A stretch of 64,000 nt of DNA from Tenuifilum sp. 4138str (GTDB lineage: Bacteria > Bacteroidota > Bacteroidia > Bacteroidales > Tenuifilaceae): the NCBI RefSeq assembly GCF_041102575.1, contig NZ_JBGCUE010000004.1:1-64000 (forward strand). The letters are read 5' to 3'. The notes below the pieces were generated by a model. It saw only the letters and a list, made by a program, of their open reading frames with translations, did not search any database and was not told where the DNA came from. The position numbers and the translations under genes were made by a program. Of the stretch, positions 47,940 to 57,700 are shown piece by piece (within the stretch, counting starts at the first letter, position 1; each line of letters starts with the position of its first letter).

Positions 47940-48350
47940 GTGACTGAATTTAACGAAATGGTTACCGATGTAACAAAAACAATAATTACGATGGAGGTAA
48001 ACGCCCTTGAACGATGGAACAATGGCGATCCCAGCGGGTTCATCGAAATATCCGATGAAGACGTTGTTTACTTCGACCCTATGTCAGAGAAGCGAATTGA
48101 CGGGTTGGAAAACCTAACGGAACTGTACGAAAATATCCGAGGAAAGGTATTTGTTGAAAAGTACAAAATGATAAATCCCAAAGTGCAATGGCTCGATAGG
48201 ATGGCCGTATTAACCTACAATTTAGAATCATGCATAGAGGAAAAGGTTGTAAGGTGGAACTGCACCGAGGTTTATCAACTTCAAGATGATAATAATTGGA
48301 AGATTATTCAAACCCATTGGTCGTTGACAAAAGCTGTTGAAGCGCTATAA
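47940..48350 (+). CDS. SnoaL-like / DUF4440 family protein
   Basis: The NTF2-fold protein has MEVNALERWNNGDPSGFIEI, the DEDVVYFDP segment and a final NNWKIIQTHWS, typical of DUF4440/SnoaL-like proteins. It lacks a signal peptide, unlike the NTF2-like gene at 42394. The GTG at 47940 (136 residues) and the ATG at 47958 (130 residues) are possible starts. A frame opening at TTG 47907 would overlap the hydrolase gene by 29 bases and is less likely. No function can be assigned. Confidence 0.75.
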   Translation: MTEFNEMVTDVTKTIITMEVNALERWNNGDPSGFIEISDEDVVYFDPMSEKRIDGLENLTELYENIRGKVFVEKYKMINPKVQWLDRMAVLTYNLESCIEEKVVRWNCTEVYQLQDDNNWKIIQTHWSLTKAVEAL

Positions 48351-48359
48351 AAAAATTGA

Positions 48360-48860
48360 TTACTTTTAGTCGATATTCTGAAAGGGCTAACAAGGCGGAG
48401 AGGTTTTTACAATACCGATCTATTCTTTAAAACAGTAAATGCTGCCATTGAGCAATACAGCAGCAAGGGCTTTACAATAATTTACATTCAGCATATTAAC
48501 AAGATGCTAACTCCCAACACCACCGATTGGGAAATTGATAACAGGGTAAATATGTGTTCAGAGAGGATCGTTCTACAAAAAAATCACGGGAATGCTTTTA
48601 CAAATACCGATCTTGATAGTATATTGTCATCAAAAAACGTTGATGAAATTTTGGTTTGTGGCCTATCAACGCAGCACTGCTTAAAGTTCACCTGCCTAGG
48701 CGGAGTAAAAAATGGTTTCGGTGTTTCAATCCTTAAAAATGGTCATTCCAACTGGGCAAAGAATGCCGCAGAGCTGGTTAAGAAAACAGAGAATGAACTC
48801 ACCTTGATGGGCGTTAAAATATTTGAACTAAAAAATAATCAATTACAACTCAAATCATAA
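48360..48860 (+). pseudogene. Isochorismatase-family hydrolase with lost start
   Basis: The frame at 48360 reads LLLVDILKGLTRRR onward as a good isochorismatase-like N-terminus, with the catalytic Asp in LLVD. The body keeps the catalytic Lys region (IVLQKNHGNAF) and Cys (GLSTQHCLKF). Immediately before the first conserved Leu there is an in-frame TGA (48357-48359) and a TAA belonging to the previous gene. No start codon of standard type exists until the ATG at 48504, which would lose the catalytic Asp. The gene is most simply a relic with a broken start, unless a point error in the sequence hides it. Confidence 0.7.
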
Positions 48861-48865
48861 TCGTT

Positions 48866-49417
48866 ATGAAAACTTTTCAAATCATCATCATTGTTGTTGC
48901 AGCAATAGTTGCATTTGTTTTAGGCTTTGCAGCCTACTGGGGTGTATTTAGGAGCATCCAATTTAGTGTGGTTGAACAGGGTGGCGAAACCCTTGTATAC
49001 GAAGAGATGACGGGCGATTACCGCCAAAGCGGTGTGGTTATGGATAGGGTTTACTACTCTCTGCTTAACGATTACAAAATCGAAACCTTCAAGGGTTTTG
49101 GAATCTATTACGATAATCCGCAAAAAGTTGAAACCAGCAAGTTGCGCTCCGAGTTAGGTTGTATCTTGGAAGAATCTGACATTCACAGGGTAAGCGAACT
49201 AGAGGGCAACTTCAAAATCAAAACCTGCCCCAAAGGCAAGTACATTGTGGCAGAGTTCCCCTACAGGGGAAAGCTATCGGTAATATTTGGCATTATGAAG
49301 GTTTACCCTGCATTGAACAAATACGTTAAGGAGAATGGATTCGATGAAGAAGGAGCAATTATGGAAATTTATGATATACCAAAAAAGAAAATTGAATATA
49401 GAAAAGCAATTTTGTAA
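48866..49417 (+). CDS. Membrane-anchored GyrI-like small-molecule-binding protein
   Basis: The 183-residue protein has one N-terminal membrane helix (about 5-27, IIIIVVAAIVAFVLGFAAYW) and a GyrI-like domain, with GDYRQSGVVMDRVYYSLLND, the GIYYDNP motif and KYIVAEFPYRGKLSVIFG. GyrI-like domains bind small hydrophobic ligands or drugs. It starts five bases after the isochorismatase relic. Confidence 0.82.
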   Translation: MKTFQIIIIVVAAIVAFVLGFAAYWGVFRSIQFSVVEQGGETLVYEEMTGDYRQSGVVMDRVYYSLLNDYKIETFKGFGIYYDNPQKVETSKLRSELGCILEESDIHRVSELEGNFKIKTCPKGKYIVAEFPYRGKLSVIFGIMKVYPALNKYVKENGFDEEGAIMEIYDIPKKKIEYRKAIL

Positions 49418-49459
49418 AGGATTTTAAAAATTTAAATTTTTATGTAAAGGTGAAAAATC

Positions 49460-49500
49460 GAGGGGGTGTTTTCGCAAAATAACGATCCCCCTGTTTTATA
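49460..49500 (+). terminator. Possible terminator after the GyrI-like gene
   Basis: AGGGGG (49461-49466) can pair with CCCCCT (49487-49492) across a long loop that itself contains TTTTCGCAAAA. A short T-run follows. The long loop lowers confidence. Confidence 0.45.
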
Positions 49501-49997
49501 AAAATTCTCAACATAATAGACAAAATTCAGTTTATTTAGATGGTTTATTCTAATAGACACATTTAGCTCATTTATTTTTTTAATGTTTTACAAAAGAAGC
49601 ATCTTTAATTAATATTTTTGTTTGTCAGGTAAGCAGAATCAGAAAGAATCTGTTTATAACTACATGTTAGTAATACCTTAACAGTTTGGGATGGTCTAGA
49701 AGGCTTACCGCTAATAAACCCATATTTATTGACTATTTCAAGAGTAAATGCTTTTTATAAAGTACAATTATTTTGTTTGCGACCTAACCCTCCAAAAAAA
49801 AAGTTGATGGTAAAGGTTGCATTTAAAAATTTGGTTTCCATCCCTTTATTCATTATCCTTCCCTTTAGTAAAAGCAAAATTTTTTGTTCATAACCTTCAA
49901 ATCCTCCAAAGTTTGATATTTCTTGGAGTAAATACTATGCCATCCTGAAAAATGTCCCTTAAGCCTAAATTTATTCTCTTAAGAATCCTATCAACTT
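49501..49997. other. AT-rich intergenic stretch without recognised genes
   Basis: No open frame of interest, RNA gene or clear regulatory site was seen. A GTTGATGGTAAAGGTTG fragment near 49803 is a weak echo of the heptad repeats. Short open frames here have no support. Confidence 0.5.
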
Positions 49998-50117
49998 TAT
50001 TAACCCATCAATTATCAACTATACCAGTATCACAGTACTACACAAAGTTACACGGTGTTTCTCAGTGTAATTCAGCAAAATCTGCGTTATCTGTGTTCCA
50101 TTCCATTACACCATCAA
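49998..50117 (-). repeat. Decayed copy of intergenic repeat modules
   Basis: The words ATCAATTATCAACTATACC, TATCACAGTACTACACAAAG, TTACACGGTGT and CACCATCAACTAA are the inverse forms of the GTTGATA heptads and the GTGTAACACCGTGT module found at about 490-590 and 22195-22265. The copy ends at the stop of the S41 protease gene. Confidence 0.6.
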
Positions 50118-51749
50118 CTAATTCCTATTTAAGGGCAAAATGCAGTTGCCTTTCTCGCATAGGTCTATGGCTTTAATCAGGGTTTCGTCAATATATCGAA
50201 TGTAGGGGTAAAAGCCCTCGTTGTCGATGATATTTCGGGCAATGGTTGCCTTTAGTTGGGTTTCAATAATCAGCTTTGATTTGGCTAAATCATTGGAATC
50301 AGGATCAACCCCATTTTGTTTAGCAAAGGCAACAAAATCGGCCATAATATTAAACTTTTTGAGGTAACGGTCAACCTCGTCGAAACTCTTCATGCCACGG
50401 GTTTGCTTCCTGTGCTCATCGGCAAACTTAAAGGCGTAGCGGTAAATAAGGTTTCGGCGCGAAACCTGCTGATAGTAGGGGGTGATTCCAGCAGTATCGA
50501 GTGGAACAAAGAAATCGGGCATGATTCCGCCTCCGCCGTAAACCGTTCTGCCGCCAACGGTGTAATACTTGAGCGAATCGGCAAACTGAATGCTATCGGC
50601 ATTCTGAAACTCTCCATGCAGGTAACGGTTTCCAATTTCGTAAAAGTATTCCTCGTCGCCAGGTTTGTATGGTTTTTGGATGCTACGCCCCGAAGGGGTG
50701 TAATAGCGGGCAATGGTTAGCCTAAGGGCTGAGCCATCGGAAAAGTAAACCTGCTCCTGCACCAATCCTTTACCGAACGAACGACGACCAACTATGATTC
50801 CACGGTCGTTATCCTGTATTGCACCAGCAAGAATTTCACTCGCCGATGCCGAGAATTCATCGATAAGAATGGTGAGTGGTAAATCCTGAAAGAAACCTTT
50901 TCCGTTCGATTTTGCTTCCTGTCGTGGACGGTTTTTCCCCTGGGTGTAAACAATCAACCTGTTGGCAGGAAGAAACTCATTGGCAATGTTAATGGCTGCA
51001 TCCATGTAGCCTCCACTATTACTGCGTAGGTCGAGAATAAGCTTGGTCATGCCCTTTTCGGTTAGCTTTACCATTGCCTCAAGGAACTCCTTGTAGGTGG
51101 TTTTGGCAAAGGTGTTGATTTTGATATAACCAATATCCTTTGTGGGCATATAGGCTACATCAACGCTATAAATGGGTATTTTATCCCTGACAATGTCAAA
51201 ATCTATTAGATCAGGAACGTCGGTTCGCTTAATGCTTACCTTTACTCTTGTTCCGGTAGGTCCTTTAAGCAGCTTAGGAACACTATCCATGGGGAATTTT
51301 ACACCGGCAATGTTCTTCCCGTTTACCTTAACAATTCTATCGCCGGCCAGTATTCCTAATTTTTCCGATGGGCCACCGGGAATGGTGTTAATAACCACTA
51401 CAGTATCGTTGTTCATATTAAACTGGATACCAATACCGTCGAAGCCTCCCTCCAGTGGTTCATTTACCGATTGTAAATCCTTAGCCGGTATGTAAACCGA
51501 GTGAGGGTCGAGGTTTTTAAGCACTGCTGGTATGGTATTCTCAACTAAAGTCTCCGTTGAAATGGTATCGACATACTCATCGGCAATGTAACGAATAACG
51601 TTGCTGAGCTTATCGGTGCGTGGGTAAACGAGTAGGTTGGGTTTCTCAACTCTTCCGCCTAGAATCAGCCCAAGGGCAACTCCAATAACTAGCACAATGG
51701 CTATGACTACTGGGTAAATAATATCTTTCCTAGAGTTTGGGTAGCTCAT
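50118..51749 (-). CDS. S41-family C-terminal processing protease with PDZ domain
   Basis: The 543-residue protein has one N-terminal membrane anchor (about 10-30), a PDZ domain (about 95-165, GIGIQFNMNNDTVVVI then IPGGPSEKLGILAGDRI) and the S41 protease core. The catalytic motif SASASEILAGAI and the lysine motif FGKGLVQ are intact, so it is predicted active in the periplasm. Such CtpA-type enzymes trim C-termini of envelope proteins. It is on the same strand as the dCMP deaminase, 14 bases downstream of it. Confidence 0.93.
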   Translation of the reverse strand: MSYPNSRKDIIYPVVIAIVLVIGVALGLILGGRVEKPNLLVYPRTDKLSNVIRYIADEYVDTISTETLVENTIPAVLKNLDPHSVYIPAKDLQSVNEPLEGGFDGIGIQFNMNNDTVVVINTIPGGPSEKLGILAGDRIVKVNGKNIAGVKFPMDSVPKLLKGPTGTRVKVSIKRTDVPDLIDFDIVRDKIPIYSVDVAYMPTKDIGYIKINTFAKTTYKEFLEAMVKLTEKGMTKLILDLRSNSGGYMDAAINIANEFLPANRLIVYTQGKNRPRQEAKSNGKGFFQDLPLTILIDEFSASASEILAGAIQDNDRGIIVGRRSFGKGLVQEQVYFSDGSALRLTIARYYTPSGRSIQKPYKPGDEEYFYEIGNRYLHGEFQNADSIQFADSLKYYTVGGRTVYGGGGIMPDFFVPLDTAGITPYYQQVSRRNLIYRYAFKFADEHRKQTRGMKSFDEVDRYLKKFNIMADFVAFAKQNGVDPDSNDLAKSKLIIETQLKATIARNIIDNEGFYPYIRYIDETLIKAIDLCEKGNCILPLNRN

Positions 51750-51763
51750 GGTATTTCAGCTTG

Positions 51764-52222
51764 TCAAAATTCATTAATATCGTCAATTTCAATTTTCACA
51801 ACCTCAATGCCTGCACGTTTCAAGAGTTCAATTCCATCAAGATTGTGATACTCATCGCAGTAAACCACTCTGCGTATGCCTGCCTGAATAATCAGTTTGG
51901 AGCATTCCATACAGGGTGATGATGTAACATAAAGGGTGGCTCCCTCAGAGCTATTGCTCGACTTTGCCACTTTGGTTATTGCATTTGCCTCGGCGTGTAA
52001 AACGTAAGGCTTGGTTTTACCGGTCTCATCCTCACAAATATTCTCAAACCCCGATGGCGTTCCGTTATAACCATCGGAAATAATCATACGTTCCTTAACA
52101 ATGAGTGCACCAACCTGCCTGCGTTTGCAGTATGAGTTTTTAGCCCAAATTTTTGCCATTTGCATGTAACGCCTATCAAATTGGGGCTGCTTGGTTCCGT
52201 ATGGATACTTGCTTTTTTCCAT
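51764..52222 (-). CDS. dCMP deaminase family protein
   Basis: The 152-residue zinc enzyme has the HAEANAI motif (zinc His and catalytic Glu) and the PCMEC motif (two zinc Cys). An N-terminal extension with CKRRQVGALIV is typical of deoxycytidylate deaminases/ComEB-type proteins. The reaction is dCMP to dUMP for thymidylate supply. It is upstream of, and likely co-transcribed with, the S41 protease gene. Confidence 0.93.
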   Translation of the reverse strand: MEKSKYPYGTKQPQFDRRYMQMAKIWAKNSYCKRRQVGALIVKERMIISDGYNGTPSGFENICEDETGKTKPYVLHAEANAITKVAKSSNSSEGATLYVTSSPCMECSKLIIQAGIRRVVYCDEYHNLDGIELLKRAGIEVVKIEIDDINEF

Positions 52223-52438
52223 GCTATAAAGATAACTTTAAGGAAACTGCGATTTTAAACAATGTCGAAATTTATTAAAAAATAACAGTTACAAGTGCAG
52301 GTAAACAAGCAAAATGTTTGTTTGACTCCAATTAGTGCTTAGCATTAATGTATTATCCTAAGTGCATTAGCAGTAAAGCTAATAATTCTAATACGTGGAG
52401 CGGTTTCCTTTAATCCAACACTTAAGTTTCTTTAAATC

Positions 52439-53227
52439 TTACTTTAGTATCGATTTAATTGCTGAGAAAGTTTGTTCTGGCTCCTCAATAAAGCCCATGT
52501 GTCCCGAATTTTCAAGGTAAATTGTTCTTGCTTTTCTATGGCGTTCTTCAAGGGTTTGAGCCACTTCCATTGATATCAGGTTATCGTGCTTGCCAAATAT
52601 CATTGTAACGGGGAACAGCGCTTGTTCAATAATGTGATTTCGGTCGGGACGCTGAGCCATACCGTTAAGTGCTCCAACAATTCCTGAATCGCTTGTGCTG
52701 CGGGCGATTGATTTCATATGATTTATTTCGCCCATAAGTTTCTGTTGGTTATGGTTGGCAAATAAGCGAGGAATGTTGTTTTCAACAATTTGCTCCTTTT
52801 TACCTTCTTTTACAAGTTTGATATCGGCCATGCGAGCTGAACGTTTCTCATGAGTATCGGCATTGGGGGTTGAATGGAGCAGGCAAAGCCCTGTGAGCCA
52901 GTTTGGGTATCGTTCGGCAAAGGCTAAGCTTGCGTATCCGCCCATGGAGTGTCCAACTAGATGTGCTTTGCTAATTGACACCGCCCGCATTACAGCACTA
53001 ACGCTATCGGCTATGAAATCCATGCCAATCACCTCCTCCTTGCAAATGGATTTGCCATGACCCGGTAGGTCTACTGCAAGGACAGTGTAATCGGGTTCGA
53101 GTTCCATGGTTAACTCCTCCCAAATGGTGAGGTTCTCCAGATAACCATGTAAAAGCACCACTGCCGGACCACTTCCGCTAATCCGGTACCTTAGGGTACA
53201 CTTGGGGAGTTCAATATAGCCTTCCAT
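52439..53227 (-). CDS. Alpha/beta hydrolase
   Basis: The 262-residue protein has the canonical fold: oxyanion region LLHGYLENL, nucleophile elbow GHSMGG with Ser 94, an acid in GKHDNLIS and His 243 in NSGHMGFIEEP. No signal peptide is present. The substrate is unknown. A -7-like TACTTTTG lies at 53245-53252 on the minus strand. It is divergent from the DNA methyltransferase gene. The 216-base gap on its other side (52223-52438) shows nothing recognisable. Confidence 0.92.
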   Translation of the reverse strand: MEGYIELPKCTLRYRISGSGPAVVLLHGYLENLTIWEELTMELEPDYTVLAVDLPGHGKSICKEEVIGMDFIADSVSAVMRAVSISKAHLVGHSMGGYASLAFAERYPNWLTGLCLLHSTPNADTHEKRSARMADIKLVKEGKKEQIVENNIPRLFANHNQQKLMGEINHMKSIARSTSDSGIVGALNGMAQRPDRNHIIEQALFPVTMIFGKHDNLISMEVAQTLEERHRKARTIYLENSGHMGFIEEPEQTFSAIKSILK

Positions 53228-53318
53228 AACAAATTGCTTTTGTCAAAAGTATAAAATATCAACATTATGCCTAAAAAAAAATAAAGAAAACACTAAATTT
53301 GTATGATAATTATATTCT

Positions 53319-54308
53319 ATGACTAAGAAGCGGAACTATAAAACCGACATAGAAAATGATTCGGTGGTTGAAGATCTTTTCAACCCAAAACAATTTGAAG
53401 CAAAACCTTTCCTGAAATGGGCAGGGGGTAAAACACAGTTATTGCCTTTGTTTAAAGATTTATACCCCAAAGATTTGAAACAAAAAAAGATAAAAAACTA
53501 TTACGAACCGTTTCTTGGGAGTGGTGCTGTGTTTTTTGATATTGCACAAAACTATGATGTTGCAAGTGCTTTTCTTTACGACATAAACGAAGAACTTGTA
53601 TTGACTTATAGAGTAATTCAGAAGGATGTATCCAAATTACTTGAATTTCTTTATAGATATCAAAAAACATATCGCAGTCTAGACAGAAAAAGTAGAGAAG
53701 AATACTTTTATGAACAGAGAACAAATTATAATCTTCAAAGATTTAATATTGACTACGATAAGTATTCTGAAAATTGGGTTCCACGTGCTGCTCAACTAAT
53801 CTTTTTAAATCGAACCTGTTTTAACGGTTTATATAGGGTTAACTCCAAGGGTGAATTTAACTCCCCCGTGGGTGATTATGAAAATCCCACAATTTGCGAT
53901 GAGCAAAATTTATTGGCCGTTCATAAGGTGCTTCAAATAGCCGAAATAAAAAAAGCAGATTTTTATTCAGTTTTACAGGATATTAAATCAAATGCATTCA
54001 TATACTTTGATCCCCCTTACCGTCCAATAAGTAAAACCGCCAATTTCAAACATTATAGTAAGAATGATTTTTCCGATTCAGAACAAATTAGGCTTTCAAA
54101 ACTATTTTACATATTGAATGAACAAGGTGTGATGCAAATGTTAAGCAATTCCGACCCTAAAAATGTAGATCCTAATGATGATTTTTTTGATTCCATTTAC
54201 CAAAATTTCAATATTATTAGAGTTCCTGCCAAAAGAATGATAAATTCCAATCCACTAAAGCGTGGGTTAATAAACGAAATAGTTGTAACTAATTATTCTA
54301 TAGCTTGA
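53319..54308 (+). CDS. dam: D12-class DNA adenine N6-methyltransferase (Dam-like)
   Basis: The 329-residue enzyme transfers a methyl group from S-adenosylmethionine to adenine in DNA. The SAM-binding motif is FLKWAGGK (residues 31-38), followed by YEPFLGSGAVFFDI, and the catalytic motif DPPY (231-234) in FIYFDPPYRP. This order is that of alpha-class Dam/DpnII enzymes. The recognition site cannot be read, although GATC would be typical. It overlaps by one base (TGATG) with a putative endonuclease gene, which points to a restriction-modification pair. Confidence 0.92.
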   Translation: MTKKRNYKTDIENDSVVEDLFNPKQFEAKPFLKWAGGKTQLLPLFKDLYPKDLKQKKIKNYYEPFLGSGAVFFDIAQNYDVASAFLYDINEELVLTYRVIQKDVSKLLEFLYRYQKTYRSLDRKSREEYFYEQRTNYNLQRFNIDYDKYSENWVPRAAQLIFLNRTCFNGLYRVNSKGEFNSPVGDYENPTICDEQNLLAVHKVLQIAEIKKADFYSVLQDIKSNAFIYFDPPYRPISKTANFKHYSKNDFSDSEQIRLSKLFYILNEQGVMQMLSNSDPKNVDPNDDFFDSIYQNFNIIRVPAKRMINSNPLKRGLINEIVVTNYSIA

Positions 54309-54796
54309 TGGAAAAAGGAAGTAAAAGCAATAAAACAGGAAATCAATTAGAAAGAACCGTAGTATCTGTTTTTAGTGGAAAGGGGTTTGAAGTAGTAAAA
54401 TATAGGGATTGGGAAAAAAACAGAGAAAGATATGGAAAAGAGTTATTATTGGTGAATGTTCCATTTACTACAATCTATAATCACGATGGTAATACAGAAT
54501 TCTTATTACTTTCAGAAAGATATGATATTTGTGCACGAATAGAATGTAAATGGCAACAAGTGTCAGGTTCTGTTGATGAAAAATTACCCTACTTGTATCT
54601 AAATGCTATTGAAGCAATGCCAGAAAATACAATTATCATTATTATTGATGGACAGGGCTGGAAACAAGGTGCAATTAAATGGTTAAAAGATGCTGTTGCA
54701 TTAAAAAAATATTCTAATGAAACAAACAGTTCAAAGCAAATCCATGTCTTCAACCTAACTGAATTTTTTACTTGGGCTAACAATACGTTTCAATAA
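54308..54796 (+). CDS. Putative PD-(D/E)XK restriction endonuclease
   Basis: The 162-residue protein starts at the ATG 54308 (TGATG overlap with the methyltransferase stop). NQLERTVVSVFSGKGFEVVKY at the start is a typical endonuclease helix plus strand. The catalytic core DICARIECKWQQ (ExK form) is followed by a helix and the IIIIIDGQGW strand. Together with its partner it forms a compact type II-like system. It is much shorter than the classical DpnII endonuclease, so it belongs to a different family. The stop lies four bases from the stop of the convergent giant gene. Confidence 0.7.
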   Translation: MEKGSKSNKTGNQLERTVVSVFSGKGFEVVKYRDWEKNRERYGKELLLVNVPFTTIYNHDGNTEFLLLSERYDICARIECKWQQVSGSVDEKLPYLYLNAIEAMPENTIIIIIDGQGWKQGAIKWLKDAVALKKYSNETNSSKQIHVFNLTEFFTWANNTFQ

Positions 54797-54799
54797 ATT

Positions 54800-57700
54800 C
54801 TACCTATATCCAACCACGCAGGTTTTCTTTTCGCGTTTAACCTCGCCCGAAAGATTGAAGTATTCAAAGTAAACAATGTAAATTCCTGAATTTACCCGTC
54901 GGTTTTTGGTATCGGTTCCATCCCATCGGAGTTGCCCCGAGGTTCCAAGGGTCATATTATTTGCAAGCCTGTTGATTTCAATGCCGTTAGCATTGAAAAC
55001 CCTGATGTTTGCAACATATCCGGGTTCAGGTAGCTGGTAATTGATGAGGAGGTAGTCATCACGGCCATCGCCATCGGGCGAGAAGGTTTCAGGTGTTAAG
55101 CTGAAGTTGCTTTTTCCTCCGCTTAGCTCAGAGTACTGTGAGTTACGGTATGTTGGTGTGGCAAATCCGGCTGTCTGTGCAGCCGATTGCCATGTGCTTG
55201 ATTGGTTGGTTGGCATGCTGGGATTTATGCGTTCAAGCGACACTCCCTTATAATCGTTAAGCAATTTGTTGTGCATTTTCTCGGTATATCGCAATTCATC
55301 AATCACTTCATTTTCTGAATTTAATAACACTACGTAACCTTTATCGTTGTTAAAGGCAGCTAATCTGGAAGTTTTGATAAAAGACGAAGGGTTTTGGCAG
55401 GAGTAGAACTGGGTCACTTGGTTAGGATTTGTAGTAATTAGGGCATAATCGCCTGGGGAAAAAAGCCAGGGTATAGGTGATGCGCTATTGGGGTCTTTTA
55501 GGGAAAGGTCAGTTTCGTTTCGGTTGGCAATTTTTACCTGCGATAGGTCAAAACATTTACTTGACCGGTTGAATAGCTCAACAAAATCGGTTCCGCTAAC
55601 ATAGGGGTTGAATAGTATTTCGTTTATCACAATATCGCCCTCACTGGCAAGTTGAGGTAAGCCTATCCGTATTGTTGTGTCGGGAATAGCATTCCCTGCA
55701 AAATCGGTTAAACCAGAAATGGATATCTCGTATTTTTTTTCAGCTTCCAACGGTTCTGTTAGTTCAACGGTAACCCGCGTATAAAGTTCTCCGATGTTTA
55801 TGTTATTTATACCAAGCTCTGTTATATAGTTTTCGTGAAGCGTTGCAGTTAGGCTATCCATTGACTCACTGAAGGATAACCGAATGGTTTTAGCATCGGG
55901 GACTTCAACATAGCATAGTTGAGGCGGGGTGACATCGGGATTTATTGCCATTACCGAGTTTGGTGCACAGGGAGTTCCTCCCTCGCTTGCTATACTTGCA
56001 CGCCAGTTGTTCTTGCCCTCGGCAAGGTTTGAATAGTCGATACACTCAAGCGAGTAACCACCGCCGTTCCGGGTAGAGTCGTTATACCATTCCTTTGTGT
56101 AGTTTGCAAATCCTATCAGATTCCCTTGCTGATCGTACAGCCTTAGTAGCATACCATCGTTGAGTAATGCAGGAAACGATGTAATGGCGATGGTTTTACC
56201 GTACACATTAAAGTTATTCATGGCGGTTGTTCCGCCAACCAGCGCATACGATTTTGGTGGAATTGTATCGGCGGGCATTGTAACAGTTTTATCGTTTAGG
56301 GTAAGTTTCCAACCCTCGGTAAAAACAGTATCGGTTCCAGGGTTAAAAAGTTCAATGTATTCGTACTCCGGAAGGCCATTTGAAGGTACAGGGTTTGCCA
56401 TTATCTCGTTAAAAATCAACCTTCCCATGTTACCCTGGGCTGTGAAACCAAGTTCAATGCTATCGGGGAGGCTGTATCCATTCACATCTTCGATATTCCT
56501 TACCACCAATTTTAACTTTTCAAAAGGCAATTTTTGTGTGGTTATTGAAACCATTTGGTTACCGTCAATCCTTATGGAGTATATGCCGATATTTTGGTTT
56601 GTTAGCGTTTTAAGTTGATAGTTCTGAATGTTCTGTGCCGATTGAATTGAAACAGGTTTGGAAAAGCTAACTCTAACTGTGTTTAGGTTTGTAGCCCGAG
56701 CGCTGCTGATAACTGGTGCAAAATCGGTAGTACAAAGGCTCAGGTCATCAATCCAAAGTTGACCAGCGCGGCTTGCTGTGTAGACAAATACAAATGCCAT
56801 GTAGCTGCACTGAGGTACTGCAATCTTAGCTTCGCCTCCAAAGGTTTTAAGCCCTGTTGATTTTGGTGTAAACCATAGTTTTATGGTTCCGTTGGGCGAC
56901 AGGGTAACGGTAATCTTAACCTGGTCATTTTCGTTCCAGTCAAAAGCTGATAGAATAATGTTGGTTCGCTTACCTTCCTTAAACTGCCAAACCGCAATGT
57001 TATCGTTCCCACTTGATGGGTTTATGCCTACGGCATAACCCTCAGCTTGTGTATCCATCGGATTTTCATGCGTTGAGGCAAACGCCAGGTAAAAGTAGTT
57101 TTCCGACGATGGATCCCAGCTCCCATTTCTGATGGTTATGCTCCACTCAGAGGCTTTCCCCAGCAGGGTTGTTTCAATAGGAATGCTCAGTACCGATTGA
57201 TTTGCAGCGGGGTCGCCGGCATGGGCAAGTGAGTATTCCCCGGTTATTGGATCGGTTCGCGAGGTTGTCCAGTTTTCAATACCGCTCCATGCAGGAAGAA
57301 TACTCTCAAAGGACTCACTAACTGGGCATGCGTGGTTGTACCCACAGTAGATATTTTCCGATATGGCGTCGGCCAACCAGCCAAAGTACGATTTAAGCCG
57401 GTATGTTCCAGTGGCTGTGAGTTTTACGCCGTTCCAAGAGGCAATACCATTGTCCAGAGGTTGTATGAGTGGGTTAACAATAAGGCTGCCCGTACCATTA
57501 TAAACTTCAAGGGCTGCATAAGCCTGAAATTCACGGTCAACGTTACCACGTGAGTCGCAGGCCATTACGCTAACGCTAAAGGGTTCATTGGGATTAACCC
57601 CAAAGGGCTGGGTTAAGAACTTTAGCCTGTCGGCCTGTACCTCAATACGGCAGGGTCTACCGTAAATGGTGGAAGGGAAGGTGCTGTTAAATGCTGTGCT

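Noticed and set aside
34350-49417. Interpretation of the AT-rich block as a prophage or integrative element
   Set aside because: No integrase, transposase, phage structural gene or flanking direct repeat was found, and the tRNA gene in the window lies 25 kb away.
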